Below are positions 7,204-12,516 of a DNA stretch of 12,516 nucleotides, one piece after another. The DNA comes from Clostridium sp. UBA4746 (GTDB lineage Bacteria > Bacillota > Clostridia > Clostridiales > Clostridiaceae), in assembly GCA_002403785.1 (NCBI GenBank), contig DHIM01000016.1, forward strand, positions 39,518 through 52,033, written 5' to 3'. Each line of letters begins with the position of its first letter. The stretch's first letter is position 1. A program made the position numbers and the translations under genes. The notes under the pieces are model-generated. The model saw only the letters and a list, made by a program, of their open reading frames with translations. It had not been told where the DNA came from and searched no databases.

Positions 7204-7324
7204 AATAGTAACAAATTCAAACTATTAATTAACCTGACTAGCATTGCTGTTAGGTGAGAAACGGCTGTTTCTTCTTGTAAAAGATAATTATATTAAATTA
7301 ATTTTTATATTTTCGTTCACAACA
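7183..7324 (-). promoter_or_regulatory. L20-type autoregulatory leader upstream of infC
   Basis: An untranslated leader of about 140 nt between the promoter and the terminator. In Bacillus, L20 binds this leader and causes termination. Seen here on the minus strand: a hairpin GAAAC-AGCC-GTTTC (7258-7271); a second with ACCT/AGGT outer and AGC/GCT inner pairs (7232-7255); and TAATAG/CTATTA before the terminator. GCCGTTTC (7258-7265) can pair along its whole length, with two G-U pairs, to GGGACGGC (7195-7202), the 5' arm of the terminator. That gives mutually exclusive terminator and antiterminator forms. That L20 is the ligand is inferred from operon content. Confidence 0.75.
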
Positions 7325-7330
7325 ATTAAT

Positions 7331-7359
7331 AGTATACTATCTGAGTATTTGTTTGTCAA
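7331..7359 (-). promoter_or_regulatory. Sigma-A type promoter of infC-rpmI-rplT
   Basis: TTGACA (7354-7359) and TATACT (7331-7336) are separated by 17 nt, with an expected start near 7324. The -10 box lies within a perfect 12-bp palindrome, ATAGTATACTAT (7329-7340). The promoter begins about 40 nt after the ytxC stop. Confidence 0.85.
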
Positions 7360-7398
7360 TACTTATTTTACTTTTATATATCCAAGTATCTCAAATTG

Positions 7399-8319
7399 CT
7401 ATCTTTTACATTCTTGCTTAAATATTGCCATTCCTTTTTTTATTTTTTCGCATTCAGCACAATTGTCACAATATTCAACTCTACCTATGAACACCTTACT
7501 TATGGTTCCAATTAATTCATTATTTTTGCAATGCTCTACACAGTGTATAATTACTTTTTTAGGAGAAGTGGTTATTAATGTGCTAATTATAAGTTCTTCT
7601 TGACTTTCTTGTGAAGCAAACTTAACATCCGATAACTCCGTTATCATATTTTCTACTAAATCATTCCCCTCTTCGTCTCTTAAATAGTAATTTCCGTTTT
7701 TTTCAATTAAAATATTAACTTCGTCTACTTTGCTTTCCTGCACATCAACAAAGTATTTTAGCAATTTTATAAACTCATTATATTCTTTTTCTACCATATA
7801 TTCTTCTACAACTTTATCAACTATACACTCTAAATCAGAATTTAGCTCTTTTGTCCTAAATGTTAAGAATCCACTTATATTAATCTCATTATTTTCTTCT
7901 ATACATTTAGTTATTTTGTCAATAATTTTATTTTTTCTATTTATACAATATACCATATTAGGACCAGATATTGCCCCCTCACTAAGCAAAGCTTCTTGTA
8001 TTTTAGGTTTTACTTGTTTTATTTCATCATATTGCAGAAAAAAATAAGTATCAGCTAAAAAATTATTAATTCCTTTTTTACAAAATTCCGTTGTTATTAT
8101 TTTATATAACATATTTGCAACATTTAAATTAAATATTTTGATACTACTATCACTTAAGTTATCGTCACTACAAAAAAACTTTATGAAGTGCGTATCTTCT
8201 ATTATACTTTCCGATATACCTAAAATTATTTTTTTATCTTCGAAACACTTTTTTATGTCATTAATTTCATCAATAATGTATTCCATACTCCTATTATATA
8301 CAACGGTTAATAAAAGCAT
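7399..8319 (-). CDS. ytxC: YtxC-like sporulation-family protein
   Basis: Recognised as YtxC-like from overall sequence character, a length of 306 residues and its place just upstream of infC, as commonly seen in clostridia. The molecular function is not known. No signal peptide or membrane segment is evident from the chosen start. The C-terminus is cysteine rich: C260-x3-C264, then C284-x2-C287-x2-C290, and C304. The frame is open upstream to 8556, but that extension (79 residues with a hydrophobic patch) overlaps the divergent gene and is rejected; ATG at 8319 has AAGGAG 8 nt upstream. No terminator is seen before the infC promoter. Confidence 0.82.
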   Translation of the reverse strand: MLLLTVVYNRSMEYIIDEINDIKKCFEDKKIILGISESIIEDTHFIKFFCSDDNLSDSSIKIFNLNVANMLYKIITTEFCKKGINNFLADTYFFLQYDEIKQVKPKIQEALLSEGAISGPNMVYCINRKNKIIDKITKCIEENNEINISGFLTFRTKELNSDLECIVDKVVEEYMVEKEYNEFIKLLKYFVDVQESKVDEVNILIEKNGNYYLRDEEGNDLVENMITELSDVKFASQESQEELIISTLITTSPKKVIIHCVEHCKNNELIGTISKVFIGRVEYCDNCAECEKIKKGMAIFKQECKR

Positions 8320-8399
8320 TTCGCACACTCCTTTCTCATTACGATAGTATGTGTGTAATATTAATGTATATGCAAAATAGATTAAACAATTATCGACAT

Positions 8400-8414
8400 A
8401 TTGCAATTTGCAAT
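8400..8414. promoter_or_regulatory. Interrupted palindrome, candidate operator between divergent genes
   Basis: ATTGCAA-T-TTGCAAT is a perfect dyad about 80 nt upstream of ytxC and 47 nt upstream of the plus-strand gene. The left half contains the TTGCAA proposed as the plus-strand -35 box. Its symmetry and position suit a dimeric regulator, but no regulator gene is adjacent; this is inference. Confidence 0.4.
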
Positions 8415-8430
8415 CACTTTGTGTTATAAA
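8401..8430 (+). promoter_or_regulatory. Possible promoter of the DUF6873-like gene
   Basis: TTGCAA (8401-8406) and TATAAA (8425-8430) are separated by 18 nt, leaving a leader of about 25 nt. The -35 match is moderate, and its overlap with the dyad suggests repression or control. Confidence 0.45.
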
Positions 8431-8461
8431 ATAAACATAATAAAAAGATAGGAGTATTGCA

Positions 8462-9157
8462 ATGAAAAATGTTATTGTTGATTTTAGAATTGCTAATGAA
8501 GAAAAAGAATATTTAACTTCTAGAGGGTATAACTTATTAATTTGTCCTCCAAGCAAATTATTATATGAAGCTGTATGTGGTCACCCCGATATGCTTATGC
8601 ACATTTTAGGGACTAATATCGTGGTTCATAAAAATATGGATGATGAATTTATACACAAATTAATCTTACAAAATTATAAAATTTATAAATCAAATTCAAT
8701 TTTGAAAACCAAATACCCTCATAATATATGTCTAAATTCATTAAGCATAGGTGATTTGTTTGTTCACTCAATTAATTTTACCGATACTAACCTTTTGTCC
8801 CTTTCAAAAGATAAAAAATTAATAAATGTAAATCAAGGTTATACCAAATGTTCCACTTGCATAGTAAATGACCATGCAATCATCACAAGTGACGTTTCAA
8901 TTGCCAAGGCCTTAAGTATTGAAAAAATAGATGTTTTATTACTTCCCCCTGGGGATATTCTCCTTCCTGGACTTAACTATGGTTTTATTGGTGGTGCAAC
9001 AGGTCTTATTGAAGATAACGTCTTAGCTTTCTATGGCCACTTAGATTATTATTTGTATGGGAAAGAAATATTAAAATTTTTAAGTAAACACATGGTGGAA
9101 CCTGTGTTTTTAAGAACCGGTAAGCTAATTGATAGAGGTAGTATTTTACGAATATAG
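8462..9157 (+). CDS. DUF6873-like protein with probable GME (guanidine-modifying enzyme) fold
   Basis: The only plus-strand gene: 231 residues from ATG at 8462 with AGGAG 7 nt upstream. I assign it from memory to the clostridial DUF6873 family, thought to adopt the five-bladed GME fold of arginine deiminases and amidinotransferases; no function is established. Repeating blade-like segments are visible: CGHPDM (39-44), QGYTKCSTC (125-133, followed by IVNDHAIITSD), and GFIGGATGL (174-182) with GHLDYY (192-197). GME enzymes normally use a cysteine near the C-terminus; here the last cysteine is C133, so catalysis is doubtful. No signal peptide or membrane segment is seen. It is divergent from ytxC and convergent with the tRNA operon. 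Confidence 0.8.
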   Translation: MKNVIVDFRIANEEKEYLTSRGYNLLICPPSKLLYEAVCGHPDMLMHILGTNIVVHKNMDDEFIHKLILQNYKIYKSNSILKTKYPHNICLNSLSIGDLFVHSINFTDTNLLSLSKDKKLINVNQGYTKCSTCIVNDHAIITSDVSIAKALSIEKIDVLLLPPGDILLPGLNYGFIGGATGLIEDNVLAFYGHLDYYLYGKEILKFLSKHMVEPVFLRTGKLIDRGSILRI

Positions 9158-9418
9158 TAAAAACTAATGATTAGATTATCTTATGTATATTTGTTTATTA
9201 TTGTGAATTAAAAGTTTTTCTCTACGCATATTCAAATCAAATAAATTAAGAATTACTAAGGCTTGTTCAAACGCATTTTACGTGATATATATTTGTGTTA
9301 ACATAATTTAAGAAAACACTGAATTTCCCCCCTTTGTTATAACATGAACCTCCTATTATAGAAATGGAAGACTTTCCTTCTGAAATATCGTTAAACCGTT
9401 AAGAAATGATTATAAAAT
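9158..9418. other. AT-rich intergenic stretch without a recognisable gene
   Basis: It lies between the plus-strand gene and the tRNA terminator. No coding frame with a believable start is seen on either strand. It holds a run of six C at 9327-9332, unusual in such AT-rich DNA, a direct repeat CGTTAA-AC-CGTTAA near 9389-9402, and on the minus strand an AGGAGG (9349-9354) followed after three bases by ATG-TTA-TAA, which is not a gene. Confidence 0.5.
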
Positions 9419-9466
9419 AAAAAAAGTAGCCTATCTGCTGAGTTATCAGCATTTAGACTACTTTTT
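9411..9466. terminator. Terminator of the tRNA operon, probably bidirectional
   Basis: Outer arms AAAAAGTAG (9421-9429) and CTACTTTTT (9458-9466) enclose an inner hairpin TGCTGA-GTTA-TCAGCA. On the minus strand a long T-rich tract follows, ending the tRNA transcript after tRNA-Cys. On the plus strand the arm ends in five T residues, so it can also end the convergent plus-strand gene, which has no closer terminator. Confidence 0.88.
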
Positions 9467-9473
9467 ATTACTT

Positions 9474-9548
9474 TGGAGGCGCCACCCGGATTTGAACCGG
9501 GGAATAAAGGTTTTGCAGACCTTGACCTTACCGCTTGGCTATAGCGCC
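9474..9548 (-). tRNA. tRNA-Cys (anticodon GCA)
   Basis: A full 75-nt cloverleaf with encoded CCA. Acceptor GGCGCTA pairs with TGGCGCC (one G-U), the anticodon loop is CTGCAAA, and the T-arm is CCCGG-TTCAAAT-CCGGG; the discriminator is T. It is the last gene of the operon, followed by the terminator. Confidence 0.97.
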
Positions 9549-9554
9549 ATAGTT

Positions 9555-9629
9555 TGGAGCGGAAGACGAGATTCGAACTCGCGACGTTCACCTTGGCAAG
9601 GTGACGCTCTACCACTGAGCCACTTCCGC
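9555..9629 (-). tRNA. tRNA-Gly (anticodon GCC)
   Basis: A 75-nt cloverleaf with encoded CCA: acceptor GCGGAAG pairs with CTTCCGC, the anticodon arm is CACCT-TGCCAAG-GTG-like with GCC, and the T-loop is TTCGAAT. It lies six bases before tRNA-Cys. Confidence 0.97.
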
Positions 9630-9634
9630 ACCAC

Positions 9635-9710
<76 letters not shown>

Positions 9711-9778
9711 TTACTAATTTCTTGAAATTTACTAATTTTATTAAATTTAATACTTTTGCTAAACTTACTAATTTCAAA
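9711..9778. repeat. tRNA spacer with three direct copies of TTACTAATTT
   Basis: The 68-nt AT-rich spacer between tRNA-Asp and tRNA-Phe holds TTACTAATTT at 9711-9720, 9729-9738 and 9765-9774. TTGAAAT (9722-9728) and ATTTCAA (9771-9777) are inverted arms. The other three spacers of the operon are only 5-6 nt. Confidence 0.6.
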
Positions 9779-9855
9779 TGGCGACCCAGAAGGGACTCGG
9801 ACCCTCGACCTCCGCCGTGACAGGGCGGCACTCTAACCAACTGAGCCACTGGGCC
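9779..9855 (-). tRNA. tRNA-Asp (anticodon GTC)
   Basis: A 77-nt cloverleaf with encoded CCA: acceptor GGCCCAG pairs with CTGGGTC (one G-U), the anticodon region is CGCCCTGTCACGGCG, and the T-loop TTCGAGT-type sequence reads TCCGAGT. The discriminator is G. The 68-nt spacer to tRNA-Phe follows. Confidence 0.96.
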
Positions 9856-9860
9856 ATATG

Positions 9861-9936
9861 TGGTGGGAACAACAGGGTTCGAACCTGTGACCCTCTGCTT
9901 GTAAGGCAGATGCTCTCCCAGCTGAGCTATGCTCCC
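9861..9936 (-). tRNA. tRNA-Val (anticodon TAC)
   Basis: A 76-nt cloverleaf with encoded CCA: acceptor GGGAGCA pairs with TGTTCCC, the anticodon arm is CTGCC-TTACAAG-CAG with TAC, and the T-loop is TTCGAAC. It is the first gene of the operon, about 20 nt downstream of the expected transcription start. Confidence 0.97.
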
Positions 9937-9959
9937 ACATGTCTTTATCAGACTAGTAT

Positions 9960-9988
9960 AGTCTACATCATTTCATAAACCTTGTCAA
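9960..9988 (-). promoter_or_regulatory. Promoter of the tRNA operon (proximal)
   Basis: TTGACA (9983-9988) and TAGACT (9960-9965) are separated by 17 nt, with a start near 9953. An inverted repeat AGACTA-GTA-TAGTCT (9950-9964) covers the -10 box and start site. Confidence 0.75.
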
Positions 9989-10051
9989 CAACTTTATGTA
10001 TTAACCGTTTATTACTTTCTTGTTTACTTCCTTACCTCTGAATACTTTATT

Positions 10052-10080
10052 ATATTATAAGAATTTTCTACAGCTGTCAA
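10052..10080 (-). promoter_or_regulatory. Possible distal promoter of the tRNA operon
   Basis: TTGACA (10075-10080) is followed by TAATAT (10052-10057) at 17 nt, or TATAAT at 15 nt. It lies about 90 nt upstream of the proximal promoter and in the same direction. Confidence 0.55.
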
Positions 10081-10252
10081 CAGTAAGAACAGCGTATATT
10101 TATATGTATTTTTGTATTATAGTCTCAATCTGTCAATAATGCTTCACTTTCCTATATATTACGCCAAATAGCAATATAGCTTATGTTTTCTATGCTACAA
10201 ATATAAACAACTCTAGTAACAATATTCCTTTGCTTTAAAGTTACATTCTTAT
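10081..10252. other. Intergenic stretch between hslO and the tRNA promoters
   Basis: With the promoters below it, this makes a gene-free stretch of about 316 nt. No coding frame and no convincing terminator for hslO are seen. On the minus strand there is another TTGACA (10131-10136) and a TATAAT (10116-10121), but only 9 nt apart, which is too close for one promoter. Confidence 0.5.
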
Positions 10253-11134
10253 TTAAGATTTTGCCTCTTTAAGTAATTGCCTGATATCTTCATGGTTAAA
10301 TTCATATTTTTTATTACAAAAGTGGCATTTAAGTTCTTCCGTTTTACCGTCATTATATAATTCCTCTAAGTCCTTTTTACCTATGCTTATTAATGCCCTC
10401 TCAACTCTTTCTCTACAACAATCGCATTTATATGTCGGATTAATCTCATCGTGTATTTTAAGTTGCATATCTTCAAAAATAAATTCTAGAATTTCTTCGA
10501 TGTTCATTCCTTTTGCGATAAACTCAGTTATAGATGGGATCTCTTCTATTCTATATGTTATTGTATCAGCCAAAAATTCATCAGCACCAGGCATCATTTG
10601 AATGATAAATCCTCCTGAAGCTTTAATACTCATATCTGTGTCGACTAAAACTCCCAAACCCACAGCAGATGGTGTTTGCTCTGAAACCGTAAAGTAATAA
10701 GCTAAATCATCTCCAATTTCTCCTGTGCAAATTGGTACTTGACCTATATATGGCTCCTTTAGACCCATATCTCTTATAATTCTTACATAGCCGTCTTTGC
10801 CTATAGCACCACCTACATCAAGTTTACCCTGTATATTGGCAGGCAAATCTACATTTGGATTCCCTATGTATCCTTTTACACTTGCATCAGCATGAGCAGT
10901 TACTACCACGCCTTTCGCATCGCCGCCACCATCAATTTGCAGTGTCAAACTATCCTGCTTGGACTTCAGCATGGTTCCCATGAGAGTGCCAGCTGTTAGC
11001 ATTCTACCGAAAGCCGCTGCTGCCGTAGGCGCACATAAATGCATTGCAACCCCCTCATTTACTAAATCCGTAGTTATAGCTGCAACTATTCTAACCTGAC
11101 CTTCCTTTGCAGTAGCTCTAACCAATTTATCCAT
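10253..11134 (-). CDS. hslO: Hsp33 redox-regulated molecular chaperone
   Basis: Cytosolic chaperone activated by oxidative stress: four cysteines hold zinc in the reduced, inactive state and form disulfides on oxidation. The 293 residues are the usual length. The N-terminal part is the substrate-binding domain (MDKLVRATAKEGQVRIVAAITT, and GRMLTAGTLMGTMLKS). The C-terminal switch has C237-x-C239 and C270-x2-C273, as in the family; an extra C240 follows the first pair. ATG at 11134 is preceded by AGGGGG. The methyltransferase gene is 58 nt upstream on the same strand, so the two may be cotranscribed. Confidence 0.96.
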   Translation of the reverse strand: MDKLVRATAKEGQVRIVAAITTDLVNEGVAMHLCAPTAAAAFGRMLTAGTLMGTMLKSKQDSLTLQIDGGGDAKGVVVTAHADASVKGYIGNPNVDLPANIQGKLDVGGAIGKDGYVRIIRDMGLKEPYIGQVPICTGEIGDDLAYYFTVSEQTPSAVGLGVLVDTDMSIKASGGFIIQMMPGADEFLADTITYRIEEIPSITEFIAKGMNIEEILEFIFEDMQLKIHDEINPTYKCDCCRERVERALISIGKKDLEELYNDGKTEELKCHFCNKKYEFNHEDIRQLLKEAKS

Positions 11135-11152
11135 ATACTAACCCCCTATAAA

Positions 11153-11180
11153 GTTTCGATAATGCAAATACGATCAAAAC
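11153..11180 (-). repeat. Inverted repeat upstream of hslO
   Basis: Minus-strand arms GTTTTGAT and ATCGAAAC (one G-U) enclose a 12-nt loop, about 20 nt before the hslO start. Only three T residues follow, so it is at best a weak terminator for the upstream gene. Confidence 0.4.
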
Positions 11181-11192
11181 TATTCTTATTTT

Positions 11193-11930
11193 TTACTTCT
11201 TTAGAACATAACATATTCGCTCCGTGTTATCACTCACTACTTTATCTTCGTAGTTATCAATTTTTTTAATTATTTCGAATCCAATTTTTTTTATAACACT
11301 TTCTATATATTCTTCTTTATAAGCTCTTTCTGTGTGCAACTCGTCAAACCTTCTATATACTTGTCCTTCTTTTACAAAAAAGATTAAATTCATCTCCACT
11401 ATATCATTTTCTAAATAATTTTCCCAAATATATACCACATCATCACTATCGTAATTATAAGTATTATTACCTAGTACATTAGTCAATTTATAATAAGAGT
11501 TAATGTCAAAAATAAATAAACCATCATCCTTTAATAAATTGTAAGTACCTAATAAATATTTTTCAAATTTTTCTTCTTCCAATATGTAATTACTAGAATC
11601 TAAGCAGCAAGTTATGAGATTGAATGTATTGTTTAAATTCAATTGACAAATATCTTGACATACAAATTTTGCTTTTATGTCAGCATCCCTCATTTTTTTT
11701 TCTGCTTGACTTAACATATCACAAGATAAATCGACTGCCCATATATTTTTAAATTCACTTGCAATTTCTATAGTAAGATTTCCTGTACCACAGGCTAAAT
11801 CTAAATAACTCTCCATATTTAAATAATATTCTTTGCAAATACATAATATGTTAGAAGCCCATGTCTTATAATCAATATCAGAATTTATTAATTCATCATA
11901 TATGTTAGCAAACTCTTTGTAACAGTCCAT
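11193..11930 (-). CDS. Class I SAM-dependent methyltransferase, substrate unknown
   Basis: A soluble protein of 245 residues with a Rossmann-type SAM-binding domain. Motif I is DLACGTGNL (about residues 44-52), an acidic motif II follows in VDLSCDM, and CQDICQLNL gives the next SAM-contacting segment; the N-terminus YKEFANIYDELIN is typical of this small-molecule type group. The C-terminal half (YNYDSDDVVYIWENYLEND and on) resembles the beta-rich insert of this group. Substrate is not readable from sequence. ATG at 11930 has GGGAG 10 nt upstream; a TTG at 11951 with AGAGGAG 6 nt upstream is an equal rival and would add seven residues. It lies upstream of hslO. Confidence 0.87.
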   Translation of the reverse strand: MDCYKEFANIYDELINSDIDYKTWASNILCICKEYYLNMESYLDLACGTGNLTIEIASEFKNIWAVDLSCDMLSQAEKKMRDADIKAKFVCQDICQLNLNNTFNLITCCLDSSNYILEEEKFEKYLLGTYNLLKDDGLFIFDINSYYKLTNVLGNNTYNYDSDDVVYIWENYLENDIVEMNLIFFVKEGQVYRRFDELHTERAYKEEYIESVIKKIGFEIIKKIDNYEDKVVSDNTERICYVLKK

Positions 11931-12035
11931 ATTAACATTTCTCCCTTTCAAAGAATTCTCCTCTTAAAACTATAATGGTATATAATATATTAACCCATAC
12001 ACCAAATATTGTCCAAAGTAATTTGCTTAACATCG

Positions 12036-12275
12036 TTAGAAATCTTTGTTTTTAGGAAGATTTATACTTTTCTTTCGTTTTGTCATTAATCCCCCAATTC
12101 TTCCTGTTTCTTCTGCTGTTAATCCACTCCACCCGCAATCATATATTTTGCTAGTTAATCCTAATTCCTCTGCTATTTCATATTTTAACTCTTCTCTACG
12201 CATTTCATTTTCAGTTAACTCTCGATTTGTTTTTAATTTAGCTTTTATAACCTTTTTCAAAGGTGTTTTCCCCAT
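12036..12275 (-). CDS. Alpha/beta-type small acid-soluble spore protein, SspF-like
   Basis: A spore-core DNA-binding protein expected to coat and protect DNA in the forespore and be degraded at germination. The 79 residues contain the family core: LKYEIAEELGL, with the likely GPR protease site after the glutamate, and GLTAEETGRIGGLMTKRKK. The GW in DCGWSGL and the KYE motif resemble Bacillus SspF more than major SspA/B proteins. A basic N-terminal extension (KTPLKKVIKAKLKTNREL), a basic tail and one cysteine are noteworthy. ATG at 12275 has AGGAGG 7 nt upstream. Sigma-G control is expected for the family, but no convincing sigma-G promoter could be read. Confidence 0.9.
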   Translation of the reverse strand: MGKTPLKKVIKAKLKTNRELTENEMRREELKYEIAEELGLTSKIYDCGWSGLTAEETGRIGGLMTKRKKSINLPKNKDF

Positions 12276-12287
12276 GATATACCTCCT

Positions 12288-12322
12288 AATTGTAATAGTA
12301 TTATATTTTATTTTTTACAATT
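12288..12322 (-). repeat. Inverted repeat directly upstream of the spore protein ribosome site
   Basis: Perfect 8-base arms AATTGTAA and TTACAATT enclose 19 nt. In a transcript starting upstream, the 3' arm would end just before AGGAGG. All pairs but two are A-U, so the hairpin would be weak. Confidence 0.4.
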
Positions 12323-12516
12323 CTGAGTTTTTTTATTCATAATACTAAAAGAAAGAAGATTACTAGTTATTTAATTATGTTATAGTTATAAAGAAAATAT
12401 ATATAATATTATTTCATAATTACAATATTGTACATACTTTCTTTCATATATATGCTGATGATTTTCATTTTTTTAAAAAAAGTATATATATTTGCATATA
12501 AGGGCTATATAATATC

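Noticed and set aside
7244..7603. Plus-strand frame of 119 codons over the infC leader and the end of ytxC
   Set aside because: Composition is that of an antisense shadow; it covers the leader hairpins and promoter and has no ribosome site.
8320..8556. 79-residue N-terminal extension of the YtxC frame with a hydrophobic patch
   Set aside because: It overlaps the divergent gene and the intergenic dyad; a good ribosome site marks the start at 8319.
9343..9354. Minus-strand AGGAGG followed by ATG-TTA-TAA
   Set aside because: The spacing is only 3 nt and the frame has two codons. It could be a decayed gene start, but nothing recognisable follows.
9391..9615. Minus-strand frame of 74 codons across the tRNA-Gly/tRNA-Cys region
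   Set aside because: It overlaps two good tRNA genes and the terminator, and has no ribosome site.
9778..9978. Plus-strand frame of 66 codons reading NNRVRTCDPLLVRQMLSQLSYAP
   Set aside because: It is the antisense of tRNA-Asp and tRNA-Val; this peptide is a well-known artefact of translating tRNA genes.
10116..10136. TTGACA and TATAAT downstream of hslO as a promoter
   Set aside because: The two boxes are 9 nt apart, too close for a sigma-A promoter.
12343..12516. AT-rich end of the window, including TTTTTTTAAAAAAAG and an ACAATATTGT palindrome
   Set aside because: No gene, RNA or promoter could be supported; the symmetric strings are expected in DNA this AT-rich.

Overview
The window looks like chromosome from a spore-forming, low-GC Clostridium-type Firmicute; the species cannot be named from it. 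The signs are very AT-rich DNA, strong AGGAGG-type ribosome sites, a T-box riboswitch, a YtxC sporulation-family protein, an alpha/beta-type small acid-soluble spore protein, and the order infC-rpmI-rplT-ktrB-ktrA-(TrmH methyltransferase)-pheS-pheT. All genes but one lie on the minus strand, so transcription runs from high to low coordinates.

Layout in the direction of transcription, starting at the high-coordinate end. (1) 12516-11193: an AT-rich end without a recognisable gene, an SspF-like spore DNA-binding protein, and a class I SAM methyltransferase. (2) 11134-10253: the redox chaperone Hsp33 (hslO). (3) 10080-9419: promoter region, then a five-gene tRNA operon (Val-Asp-Phe-Gly-Cys, all with encoded CCA), closed by a hairpin terminator that can work in both directions. 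(4) 8462-9157: the only plus-strand gene, a DUF6873-like protein, convergent with the tRNA operon and divergent from ytxC; the shared upstream region carries a perfect dyad. (5) 8319-7399: ytxC. (6) 7359-5966: the translation operon infC-rpmI-rplT, with a consensus promoter, an L20-type attenuator leader whose antiterminator pairing can be read from the sequence, an AUU start on infC, and a terminator after rplT. (7) 5959-3052: a tight operon of ktrB, ktrA (potassium uptake) and a SPOUT rRNA 2'-O-methyltransferase, with its own promoter. (8) 3037-1: a consensus promoter, a complete phenylalanine T-box leader (specifier UUC), pheS, and the first 523 codons of pheT, which runs off the window.

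Most of the content is core translation: IF3, L35, L20, both PheRS subunits, an rRNA methylase and five tRNAs. The best observations concern RNA control. Both partners of the Phe T-box circuit are in the window: a leader with specifier UUC and T-box bulge UGGU, and a tRNA-Phe with anticodon GAA and discriminator A. The two attenuators, pheS and infC, share an 18-nt segment with one mismatch, used in opposite halves of their terminator hairpins. I found no CRISPR array, insertion sequence, phage gene or clearly new multi-gene system. The least understood items are the plus-strand DUF6873-like gene with its dyad, and the cysteine-rich tail of YtxC.
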